DNA of 7,018 bases from Clostridia bacterium (GCA_017395885.1 JAFQNM010000129.1:1-7018), one strand, 5' to 3'. Positions 1-6,774 are shown, numbered from the stretch's first letter. Notes: a model not told the origin generated them from the letters alone. Numbers and translations are program-made.

Positions 1-17
1 ATATATAAGGAAGAAAA

Positions 18-377
18 ATGAAAGCTTTTATCGCAGGTCTCATCACCTTGGCTCTGCTCATAGCAGCCGTTACATCTAATGCTTTTCTCATAGTTCAGAA
101 AACCGACTCGCTTCTATCGAAGCTCAGCGCTCTGCCGGAAAATGCAGAAGACGCCAACGAGCGTGAGCTGCTTTGTGAATGGGAGCGCTCACGCCTATGG
201 ATCGCGCTCACCGTTCACCGGGAGAACGTTGACGACATAGACGATACTCTATCTCAGCTTTCTTTGGAGATCGCCAGAGCCAACGACACCGGTTATCTTC
301 AAAGAAAAACTCAGCTTTACTCAATAGTAGAGCGGCTGAAGAAAACTGAATCGTTTTCCCTCAGCCGCATCTTCTGA
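18..377 (+). CDS. DUF4363 family membrane-anchored protein
   Basis: This 119-residue protein has an N-terminal hydrophobic segment (about residues 4-26) followed by a soluble, probably helical domain, so it is likely anchored in the membrane with the domain outside. The domain carries the pattern I associate with DUF4363: a Trp near the start of the helix (W55), a second Trp (W61), then His67 and an acidic I-D-D stretch (about 71-76), ending in a short Phe/Ser/Leu-rich tail. Length fits the family. The function is unknown; such genes often follow a DUF421 (YetF-like) membrane protein gene in Clostridia (from memory). The start is supported by an AAGGAAG Shine-Dalgarno site at 7-13. The + frame ending at TGA 19-21 overlaps the ATG, so an upstream coupled gene is possible. 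Its stop codon touches the stop of the convergent radical SAM gene. Confidence 0.75.
   Translation: MKAFIAGLITLALLIAAVTSNAFLIVQKTDSLLSKLSALPENAEDANERELLCEWERSRLWIALTVHRENVDDIDDTLSQLSLEIARANDTGYLQRKTQLYSIVERLKKTESFSLSRIF
332..368. other. Long hairpin at convergent gene ends
   Basis: GCGGCTGA (332-339) pairs perfectly with TCAGCCGC (361-368), and inside it GAAAAC (341-346) pairs with GTTTTC (353-358), leaving a 6-nt loop (347-352) and a small 1/2-nt internal mismatch. The structure lies inside the last codons of the DUF4363 gene and about 10 nt past the stop of the minus-strand radical SAM gene. Neither strand shows a run of T after the stem, so it is not a canonical intrinsic terminator. It could still act as a bidirectional pause, Rho-assisted end or 3'-stabilising hairpin for both transcripts. 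The pairing is seen directly; the role is inferred. Confidence 0.5.
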
Positions 378-3008
378 TCAGACAAATATTTCGCCGTTCT
401 TTTTATAGAACTGCTTACGGGTGACGGTATGATATCCGCCATCGGTCTCATCAAGGATCTTAAGAGCCACCTTTGCAATATACTCGGGATTGAGATAATT
501 GGTATTATCTGCGCAGGTGAACACTCTGATCTTCATTCCACCATCGGTCCTCTCAAAGGAGATATCCTTAAAATACGGAGAGATATCTACCTCTTTTTCG
601 CTTGATTTTGTCTTTTTCAGGACTACCACAGGGGCGGTAAACGCTTTGGCAAGAGCCTCCTCTGCACCATCGGGCACGGTGCATCTGAAATTGATCTCAT
701 TTTCTGCCCAAGCGATCTCCTTGAAGTTGGAATCGGAGCTATAGACCTCGAGCACCTCGATTCCGTCAGGCATTGAAGCTCTCAGCCTTTCAAGAATATA
801 CTCATCGGGAACCTCCTCCACTATCTTGAACCGGGCAAGCTCATTCTCTCCGCCGCATCCCACAGACAGGGGAGACGCAAAGGTGAGCTTGGGGATGGGA
901 TTGAAGCCCTCTGTGTAGTAAAGAGGAAGCTTTGACTTTACAAGTCCTCTCATTACCGCACGGTTTATATCAAGATGAGAAACATATGTGAGTGCTCCCG
1001 TTTCACGGAATCTGAATTTGACGGCACGGACAGGCTTTTTGGAGGGGTTCTTTGCAGCTCCGGCACCACGTCCGTCACGCTTGCCGTCATCCGTCGGCAT
1101 CTTTATATCCTCAAGCCTTACGTTCTGGCCCAGATATTCCGCCTCCTCTTCGGTATGGCCGGGGCACCAGCGGCACTGCTCCGGATCTGCAAGGCAGTTT
1201 GCTCCGCAGCCTGAGCATTTTTCTTTACACGAGGGAGTAGTTGCAGCCTCTTTTGCCTTATGTCTTTCTCTGATAAGGAATGATTTTGAGACTCCGCAAT
1301 CGATCATATCCCACGGGAGTACCTCATCGTCTGCCATTTCACGGTTTGCAAAGAATGCAGGGTCGATACCTGTTGCGCTGAAAACTTCCATCCACTTATC
1401 GTAATCGAAGATCTCCTCCCACGCATCAAAGCTCATTCCACGCTTTACTGCCTCCTCAAGAGCGGCTCCCAGTCTTCTGTTTCCTCTTGCAAACACCGCC
1501 TCAAGCCTCGAGACCTTTGCATCGTGATAATTACATCTTATCTTTCTGTCTGTGAGCGAGGAAAGAAGAAGCTTCTGCTTTGCCTCAAGCTCCTCTGCAG
1601 TATTCTGCCTCTCCCACTGGAAGGGAGTGAAGGGCTTTGGGATAAAGCAGGCAACGCTGAGGGTAGCCTGAGGCTGCCTCTTTTTATTGGCTCCGGGAGT
1701 TTTATAATACTCCTCGATAACTGACTTTGCAAGCTTTGCTATTCCTACGATATCCTCCTCTGTTTCATAGGGAAGGCCATTCATAAAATACAGCTTCACC
1801 TGATTCTTTCCTGCGGCAAACGCCACGCCTGCCGCACGGAGAATATCTGCCTCTGTTACGTTTTTATTAATAACATCACGAAGGCGCTGGCTTCCTGCCT
1901 CGGGCGCAAAGGTGAGAGTGCTGGAGCGCACCGTTGATATCTTCGCCATCAGCTCCTTTGTGAAGCTATCTGCTCTGAGCGAGGGGAGAGAAAGATTTAT
2001 CCTCTCATCATCAGTCCATTCAAGGAGCTTATCTGTAAATGTATTTACCTTGGAATAATCGGAAATAGACAGGCAGCACATTGATATCTCATCATATCCT
2101 GAATTATCTGCAATTATTCTTGCCTGCTCTGCAAGCACATCCGGAGACTTCTCTCTGACAGGTCTGGTTACGAAGCCTGCCTGACAGAAGCGGCATCCTC
2201 TGATGCATCCCCTGAACACCTCAAGAGTTATTCTGTCATGAACGGTTTCAATTACCGGAAGCACAGGATTTGTGGGTACGTAGGCTCCGTTCACATCCTT
2301 GACTATTCTCTTTCTTACCGTTTTCGGCACATCAGAATATTTGGGCTCAATGGTCCTTACAGTTCCATCATCATTATAATCAACGTCATAGAGACCGGGA
2401 ACATAAAAGCCCTCTATATGCGATGCCTCTCTGAGAAAGGCCTCCTTCGTATAAGTGCCGTTTTCCTTCATATTTATGTAAAGGGCACAGAGCTCGGGAA
2501 GAGCCTCCTCTCCCTCTCCTATGGAGAATATGTCCACAAAATCTGCCATAGGCTCAGGGTTATAGGAGCAGGGGCCTCCCGCAAGTATAACGGGATATTC
2601 CTCTCCTCTTTCCTCTCTTCTGAGGGGGATGCCGGCAAGGTCCAGCATATTCAGCGCCGTTGTATAGCAAAGCTCATACTGTAGAGTTATTGCCGCAATA
2701 TCAAAATCTCTGACGTTATCTCCTGATTCATGGGCAAAGAGAGGCACGTTATGCGCTCTCATCTCTGCCTCCATATCTATCCACGGAGCAAAAACTCTTT
2801 CGCACCAAACGCCGTCCATCTCATTGAGAACACCTGTGAGTATCCTCATTCCCAGATTGGACATTCCTATTTCATACGTATCGGGGAAGCAAAACGCTAC
2901 TCTCAGCTTAACGTCTTCCTTATTCTTATATATGCTTCCCGGCTCGCCTCCCGTATATCTTCCGGGCTTTTGAACCTTTGTTATAAAACTTTTAATATCT
3001 TCTCTCAT
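378..3008 (-). CDS. TIGR03960 B12-binding-type radical SAM protein fused to DUF2344 (TIGR03936) domain
   Basis: An 876-residue cytosolic iron-sulfur enzyme of unknown substrate. Residues about 35-200 form the B12-binding-like N-terminal domain, with the conserved stretch DTYEIGMSNLG and an acidic GEGEEALPEL ending, but no DxHxxG cobalamin motif. The radical SAM core (about 258-480) carries C268-x3-C272-x2-C275 within RGCIRGCRFCQAG, the ligands of a 4Fe-4S cluster that cleaves S-adenosylmethionine. A linker holds six cysteines (C594, C598, C601, C605, C612, C615). Residues 661-876 match DUF2344, with SHLD (677-680) and the GFNPIPKL stretch (701-708). Many relatives encode the two halves as one chain, so the fusion itself is normal. 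The start is chosen because the VQKPGRY stretch (residues 12-18) is where family members begin. The ATG has no adjacent Shine-Dalgarno site; see the hairpin upstream. It is the last gene of the probable rlmB operon. RNA or ribosome modification is a guess from context. Confidence 0.93.
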   Translation of the reverse strand: MREDIKSFITKVQKPGRYTGGEPGSIYKNKEDVKLRVAFCFPDTYEIGMSNLGMRILTGVLNEMDGVWCERVFAPWIDMEAEMRAHNVPLFAHESGDNVRDFDIAAITLQYELCYTTALNMLDLAGIPLRREERGEEYPVILAGGPCSYNPEPMADFVDIFSIGEGEEALPELCALYINMKENGTYTKEAFLREASHIEGFYVPGLYDVDYNDDGTVRTIEPKYSDVPKTVRKRIVKDVNGAYVPTNPVLPVIETVHDRITLEVFRGCIRGCRFCQAGFVTRPVREKSPDVLAEQARIIADNSGYDEISMCCLSISDYSKVNTFTDKLLEWTDDERINLSLPSLRADSFTKELMAKISTVRSSTLTFAPEAGSQRLRDVINKNVTEADILRAAGVAFAAGKNQVKLYFMNGLPYETEEDIVGIAKLAKSVIEEYYKTPGANKKRQPQATLSVACFIPKPFTPFQWERQNTAEELEAKQKLLLSSLTDRKIRCNYHDAKVSRLEAVFARGNRRLGAALEEAVKRGMSFDAWEEIFDYDKWMEVFSATGIDPAFFANREMADDEVLPWDMIDCGVSKSFLIRERHKAKEAATTPSCKEKCSGCGANCLADPEQCRWCPGHTEEEAEYLGQNVRLEDIKMPTDDGKRDGRGAGAAKNPSKKPVRAVKFRFRETGALTYVSHLDINRAVMRGLVKSKLPLYYTEGFNPIPKLTFASPLSVGCGGENELARFKIVEEVPDEYILERLRASMPDGIEVLEVYSSDSNFKEIAWAENEINFRCTVPDGAEEALAKAFTAPVVVLKKTKSSEKEVDISPYFKDISFERTDGGMKIRVFTCADNTNYLNPEYIAKVALKILDETDGGYHTVTRKQFYKKNGEIFV

Positions 3009-3050
3009 TGCAAATGCAAGGGCGGAGAAATCTCCGCCCTTCCTTTCAGT
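3009..3050 (-). promoter_or_regulatory. Intercistronic leader: hairpin between Shine-Dalgarno and start codon
   Basis: Between the stop of the membrane protein gene and the ATG at 3008-3006, an 11-bp perfect inverted repeat (AAGGGCGGAGA at 3018-3028 and TCTCCGCCCTT at 3031-3041) forms a very stable hairpin with a 2-nt loop, or 10 bp with a 4-nt loop. On the minus strand a Shine-Dalgarno-like GAAAGG (about 3047-3042) lies just before the stem, and only GCATTTGCA (3017-3009) lies between stem and ATG. Unfolded, the spacing is too long for initiation (over 30 nt). Folded, it is about 9 nt. There is no good T run after the stem and no room for a new promoter, so the operon transcript probably passes through. 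Roles as ribosome-site bridge, attenuator or processing site are inference. Confidence 0.6.
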
Positions 3051-5681
3051 TTATCTGACTATCATTTTTGTCGTTATTACGACGGGTACCAGCCAGAACA
3101 GCTGGCAAAGAACTGTATACAGGCTGAACATTCCCACACTGAACTGGCCTGACATGAGCACTACCGCTACGATGACTGCATTGAGTATTGCGGAGATCAC
3201 TCCAATGGCGAAGCCTGTTTTCTGAGCGGAAAGTATCTTATCACAGCTTGCTACGGTATGAAGCAGAGACTTTGTATTACCTCTTGATACGATACCGCCC
3301 TCAGCGCTCTTGGAATACTTTGTTATTTCTTCTGTGTTTCTATATTTGATGACCCTCATTGCATAGTTGTTCTGAGGCAACTGACGAAGGATCATCTCCT
3401 CATCGATATTGGGGTCAAAGGTCTTGACGCAAACGCACATTCCGCTTCCCGTAAGCTGCTTGAGGATATACTCAAAATCAGGATCGAGAACGTAGTTTAC
3501 TATCATTTTTGCTACCAGCTTACGCTGATAGATCATATACATTACAGAGCAATCTGCAGGTATATCGGTATTCTCGGAAATTACGTTATCGGGGATGATG
3601 ATGCCGTGCTTTGCAAGGGCAGGTGCTCTTCCGAACATTATGCTTCTGCCGTTTACCTCGGCCTCAATATATCCCGTTCCCGTTTCCAGGATCTTCACGT
3701 TTTCTGAATGGCCGGTCTCCATTGTAGCAACCTCAAACACGTCTGCAAGGGGGCCGCCTGTTGCAGAGAACACGCTCGCCGCATAATAAAGCACCTTGTC
3801 TATACGGCTGTTATTGAATAGTCTTACATTCCTTACCTTTACGGAATATGAGGGGAAAACGTTTACGTCATCAAAGGAAATAACGCCTACGCCGGAATAC
3901 TCCTCAATGCTTCCCTCACCGATAATGGTGCTGTCGTTATCATACGCACGGCGGTTTGCTCTATAGAAGGGGTAGCATCCCACGATTATCATAGAGGAGG
4001 GGGCTGCTGCGCTGAGCACTGCAAAGCCTACGTTAATGGGGTTAGGCTCCTTGATAATAAATGCATAAACAGCAACGACCACGGCAAGTGCTATGGATAT
4101 TACTGCCGCAAGGCCTATAACGGAGCGGCTTACCGTTCCCTTAGTCTTTGTTCTCCAGAAATATCCGTCTACAAAATCGGTCTTCTGGATCTTTATAATA
4201 TCTCCCTCGTCTGCTGCCTGAGAATCCATATCTGCAACTGCTTCGCTCTCAAGAACGGAGTCTCTCTGGGAGAGGCGGCGCATTACAAACTTAGGCTTCT
4301 TGGAGGAAACGATATTGAAGCTGAATATCTCACGGCGAACGGTCATATATTCATTGATTGTTACAAAAAGGAGACAAAGCGCTGCCGCAAAGTTGAAAAG
4401 CCTTACGGGGCTGCTGGGGGTTACTGTAAAGGAAAGAACTACTGAGTTTACTATTGCCGCTACTGCACCGAGAGCGGGAAGGCAATCTACCGAAGGCTTC
4501 ATGCTGACGGCATCCTTTATTCCCTTGAGAACGTTCTTACCCACAAGAGCTACGAGAAGAACAAAGATCTGTAGGTCTGCCATTATGTGGATAATGGGAT
4601 AAACCGCAGGGTCAAATGCACCCTTATAAGAGCCTCCCATTACGGGTATGTTCTCAAACACGAAAAGGCCAAGAGTGAGAACGAGTGCTATTATCATCTT
4701 CCAGAAGCTTATCTTATTGCGCTTTCTGTACTCATCTGCTATCTCGTTATTCTGAGACACATCCGTATACTCATCAGCACCGAAACGGTTTGTTCTGTCT
4801 ACCCACTCCTCCTGATCTGCAACGTAGTCGTCAGTCATCTGAGTGGCAGTTTCCTCGCCTACTGTTTTTGCAAGCTCATCCTCCATACCGAGAGCCACCA
4901 TGAGACTGATATCAGTTTCATCAAGCTCGTCTACAGGAGCTCCGCCCGTTACCTCAGCAACAAGGTTCTCAAAATCACGCTCCTCGTCGTACTCCTCTTC
5001 TTCGTACTCCTCTGCGTACTCCTCTTCCTCATATTCTTCTATGGGGTCGTTATCAAAGAAGTCGTCATCGGGGATAACGTCCTCATAATAGACGCCCTCC
5101 TCGGGAACAACGGGAGCTTCGTTATAAGTAGCGACCGTGCCGGCATATGCTGCGTATTCATCGGTCTCCCCGGGAGCATACTCGTCATACTCTCCGTCAT
5201 CTGCGGGAAGATATGCGCCGTAGTCATCTCCTTCAGCAGAAGCATACTCATCATATTCCTCGCCTGCAGGTGCATATTCATCATACACATCTGCGGCAGG
5301 GGCATACTCATCGTATTCCTCGTCGTCTACAGGGAGATACTCACCGTACTCCTCTGCTTCCTCATCCACGCCCTCTTCTGCAGCGGCAAAAAATTCTGCT
5401 GCTGCCGCGTCAAGAGTGCTTTGGGGGTCTGCGGGAGCCTCATCCTCAGCGTATATCTCATCATATATAGATTCAAAGCTAAGCTCGTCCTCTGCAGGCA
5501 TCTCACTAGACACGGGAGCAGGCTTTGGGCCGTTTGCTTTTTCACGGCTTGCAACGAAGTCCTGATATGTAGTAGTATTCTTCTTTTCACCTGCCGCGCC
5601 CTCTGCTGACTTAGGCTTTTTAAGTCTCGTCAGAAGATCCTGCGCCGTGGGTGAATTCTTATCTCTGTTATTTTCGCTCAT
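3051..5681 (-). CDS. Membrane protein resembling a degenerate P1-type ATPase, with acidic Tyr-rich N-terminal tail
   Basis: I do not recognise a named family. The 876 residues divide into an acidic tail (1-320) and a membrane part. Predicted helices lie at about 326-344, 361-381, 403-421, 427-444, 520-542, 550-567, 823-843 and 848-872, the 4+2+2 plan of P1B-type ATPases. Placeable landmarks are APS at 560-562 (usual CPC), FDDVNV at 603-608 (usual FDKTGT, 43 residues after the Pro), GGP at 642-644 (usual HP), GTG at 668-670 (GxG kept), DP at 733-734 (kept) and TFD at 754-756 (usual TGD). No TGE lies in the shortened 445-519 segment and no GDGxND is present. It probably cannot form the phosphoenzyme and may be a regulatory or structural pseudo-pump; this is inference from motif spacing. 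The start has a GGAAAGG Shine-Dalgarno site with 8-nt spacing. It sits between rlmB (58 nt) and the radical SAM gene (42 nt). An unrelated multi-helix protein remains possible. Confidence 0.8.
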   Translation of the reverse strand: MSENNRDKNSPTAQDLLTRLKKPKSAEGAAGEKKNTTTYQDFVASREKANGPKPAPVSSEMPAEDELSFESIYDEIYAEDEAPADPQSTLDAAAAEFFAAAEEGVDEEAEEYGEYLPVDDEEYDEYAPAADVYDEYAPAGEEYDEYASAEGDDYGAYLPADDGEYDEYAPGETDEYAAYAGTVATYNEAPVVPEEGVYYEDVIPDDDFFDNDPIEEYEEEEYAEEYEEEEYDEERDFENLVAEVTGGAPVDELDETDISLMVALGMEDELAKTVGEETATQMTDDYVADQEEWVDRTNRFGADEYTDVSQNNEIADEYRKRNKISFWKMIIALVLTLGLFVFENIPVMGGSYKGAFDPAVYPIIHIMADLQIFVLLVALVGKNVLKGIKDAVSMKPSVDCLPALGAVAAIVNSVVLSFTVTPSSPVRLFNFAAALCLLFVTINEYMTVRREIFSFNIVSSKKPKFVMRRLSQRDSVLESEAVADMDSQAADEGDIIKIQKTDFVDGYFWRTKTKGTVSRSVIGLAAVISIALAVVVAVYAFIIKEPNPINVGFAVLSAAAPSSMIIVGCYPFYRANRRAYDNDSTIIGEGSIEEYSGVGVISFDDVNVFPSYSVKVRNVRLFNNSRIDKVLYYAASVFSATGGPLADVFEVATMETGHSENVKILETGTGYIEAEVNGRSIMFGRAPALAKHGIIIPDNVISENTDIPADCSVMYMIYQRKLVAKMIVNYVLDPDFEYILKQLTGSGMCVCVKTFDPNIDEEMILRQLPQNNYAMRVIKYRNTEEITKYSKSAEGGIVSRGNTKSLLHTVASCDKILSAQKTGFAIGVISAILNAVIVAVVLMSGQFSVGMFSLYTVLCQLFWLVPVVITTKMIVR
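4974..5039 (-). repeat. Glu/Tyr low-complexity tract in the membrane protein
   Basis: Codons for residues 215-236 of the membrane protein encode almost only Glu with a Tyr every four to five residues (units such as EEYEEEEYAEEY). At DNA level this appears on the + strand as repeated TACTCCTC-like units. It is strongly acidic, probably disordered, and lies about 90 residues before the first membrane helix, so on the cytoplasmic side if the P-type topology holds. Confidence 0.75.
5142..5351 (-). repeat. Imperfect tandem repeat, EYDEYAPA-type units
   Basis: Residues 111-180 of the membrane protein consist of about seven imperfect units of roughly ten residues, based on EYDEYAPA with variants EYGEYLPV, VYDEYAPA, EYDEYASA, DYGAYLPA and DEYAAYAG. 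The matching DNA shows repeated GCATACTCATCATA-like stretches on the + strand. The units are in frame and vary at third positions, which points to selection on the protein rather than very recent DNA duplication. The tract is acidic, tyrosine-rich and proline-punctuated, suggesting a disordered tail. Confidence 0.8.
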
Positions 5682-5689
5682 GCTAAAAA

Positions 5690-5700
5690 CCTTTCCTTTC
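5690..5700 (-). promoter_or_regulatory. Ribosome binding site of the membrane protein gene
   Basis: GAAAGGAAAGG on the minus strand, 8 nt before the ATG at 5681-5679. It fixes this start for the 876-residue protein. The 58-nt gap to rlmB holds only short weak inverted repeats and no convincing promoter or terminator, so cotranscription with rlmB is likely. Confidence 0.7.
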
Positions 5701-5739
5701 GCGGCCTTGCCGGAAATTCAATTATGCCCGAGGGGCTCT

Positions 5740-6582
5740 TTATTTCGTGCTCTCCCGCTGAACCCTTGCAGCATGGCAAAGCACTACAGACGCCGCCGTT
5801 GAGACGTTCAGCGAATTTACCTTACCGTACATGGGAATAGACACTATGAAATCGCTTTTTTCTTTGATAACTTTACCGACCCCAAAGCCCTCACTGCCGA
5901 ATATTATGGCTGCGGGGGTGTTGAAATCCGTTTCATAATAGGCAGTTCCTCCTGCCTCTGCTGCAAATATCCAAAGTCCCTTTTTCTTCAGCTCATCTAT
6001 AGTGGCCGATATGTTTGATACCTTGGCTATCGCCATATGCTCAAGGGCTCCCGCCGATGCCTTTGACACGGTAGGTGTTATGCCCACGTTGCGCCGCTTA
6101 GGAATTATGATACCGTGTGCTCCGGCACACTCGGCACATCTTATGAGTGCTCCCATATTATGAGGGTCCTCAATGCCGTCTGCTATTACGATGAGCGGAG
6201 TTTCGTTTCGCTCTCTTGCTATAGCAAGGATACCGTCTACATCTGTATATTCCTTTTCCGAGGCCATTGCAACGATACCCTGGTGATTTGTTCCCTGAGA
6301 GAGGCTATCAAGCTTTTCCTGAGTTACCTCCACTACGGGTATCTTTCTTGAAATTGCCTCTGCAACAAGCACGGTTATTGAGCCTTCTCTCGTTCCGTTC
6401 TTTACAAATATCTTATCTATACTGCGCTCTGACTTGAGAAGCTCTCTGACCGCATTTCGGCCAACAGCCATACCCTCGGTAACAGTTTCTGCCTCCGGGC
6501 GACGGTCGTTTCTTCTTTGCACCCCGGCTTTTCCGTTTTCACGGGGACGGTGCTTCTTATTCTTATTATCTCTTCCGTCCAT
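5740..6582 (-). CDS. rlmB: 23S rRNA (guanosine-2'-O)-methyltransferase RlmB, TrmH/SpoU family
   Basis: This 280-residue cytosolic enzyme transfers a methyl group from S-adenosylmethionine to the ribose of a 23S rRNA guanosine (G2251 in E. coli numbering). After a basic, probably disordered tail (1-35), residues about 36-110 are the SpoU substrate-binding domain, with GRNAVRELL (41-49) and GTNHQGIVA (97-105). The SPOUT knot domain follows with all three motifs: D135 to R148 (DGIEDPHNMGALIR), FGSEGFG (228-234) and IPM at 249-251 with SLNVS at 257-261. R148, E231 and N259 fit the catalytic and binding positions of the family. Length is slightly above the usual 240-250 because of the basic tail. 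The start has an AAGGGAG Shine-Dalgarno site 7-8 nt upstream. It is the first gene of a probable three-gene operon. Other TrmH paralogues acting on tRNA are less likely given the GTNHQG motif. Confidence 0.93.
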   Translation of the reverse strand: MDGRDNKNKKHRPRENGKAGVQRRNDRRPEAETVTEGMAVGRNAVRELLKSERSIDKIFVKNGTREGSITVLVAEAISRKIPVVEVTQEKLDSLSQGTNHQGIVAMASEKEYTDVDGILAIARERNETPLIVIADGIEDPHNMGALIRCAECAGAHGIIIPKRRNVGITPTVSKASAGALEHMAIAKVSNISATIDELKKKGLWIFAAEAGGTAYYETDFNTPAAIIFGSEGFGVGKVIKEKSDFIVSIPMYGKVNSLNVSTAASVVLCHAARVQRESTK

Positions 6583-6639
6583 ACGGCTGCTCCCTTCTTT
6601 TCGGCAACGATGCTAATACTACCGCAATTATACCTTAGT

Positions 6640-6668
6640 ATTATATCACACTTTTCTTCTTTTGTATA
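6640..6668 (-). promoter_or_regulatory. Probable sigma-A-type promoter for the rlmB operon
   Basis: On the minus strand, TATAAT (6645-6640) is preceded after exactly 17 nt by TATACA (6668-6663, four of six matches to TTGACA). A TGTGA stretch just before the -10 gives an extended -10 character. The upstream DNA is rich in A tracts (about 6671-6687), like an UP element. A start near 6633 would give a leader of about 50 nt. A second perfect TATAAT lies at 6632-6627 but has no good -35 box. Confidence 0.6.
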
Positions 6669-6708
6669 TATTTTTTTCAATTTTTTTCGCTGAAACCTTT
6701 TCCATTTA

Positions 6709-6742
6709 CAAAAAAGAAAAAACGCACATAGTGCGTTTTTTC
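6709..6742 (-). terminator. Rho-independent terminator of the zinc-ribbon gene
   Basis: A 12-bp stem (GAAAAAACGCAC at 6716-6727 with GTGCGTTTTTTC at 6731-6742) has a 3-nt loop and a GC-containing core CGCAC/GTGCG. On the minus strand it is followed by TTTTTTCTTTTTTG, a classic U-rich tail. It lies about 33 nt past the stop of the zinc-ribbon gene and ahead of the rlmB promoter, insulating the two units. The + strand also has a T run, so it could work both ways, but no + strand gene enters here. Confidence 0.85.
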
Positions 6743-6774
6743 TCTCGAGTAATATATATGCAGATGCAAATAGA

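Noticed and set aside
2238..3152. Two + strand open frames opposite the radical SAM gene (2238-2684 and 2730-3152)
   Set aside because: They lie antisense to the conserved B12-binding and radical SAM regions, have no recognisable domains and are explained by codon bias of the opposite strand.
5142..5351. Regularly spaced short DNA repeats that could suggest a CRISPR array or minisatellite
   Set aside because: Units are about 30 nt, imperfect, without unique spacers, and stay in frame with an EYDEYAPA-type protein repeat, so they are coding repeats.
4587..5609. A 340-codon open frame on the + strand, hydrophobic, opposite the membrane protein gene
   Set aside because: It begins at GTG without a good Shine-Dalgarno site, and its composition is the mirror of the acidic Tyr/Asp/Glu codons on the other strand. 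The minus-strand frame is longer, has a strong ribosome site and coherent domain structure.
378..5681. Both large minus-strand genes encode exactly 876 residues and share a reading frame, hinting at duplication or a split fusion
   Set aside because: The proteins share no visible similarity in motifs, composition or domains; the equal length appears to be coincidence.
3051..5681. Calling the membrane protein a functional heavy-metal-transporting ATPase
   Set aside because: The DKTGT, CPC, HP, TGE and GDGxND motifs needed for phosphorylation and transport are altered or absent, so an active-pump name would mislead.
5702..5736. Short inverted repeats in the gap between rlmB and the membrane protein gene
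   Set aside because: Stems are only four base pairs with no T run, too weak to call a terminator or regulatory hairpin.
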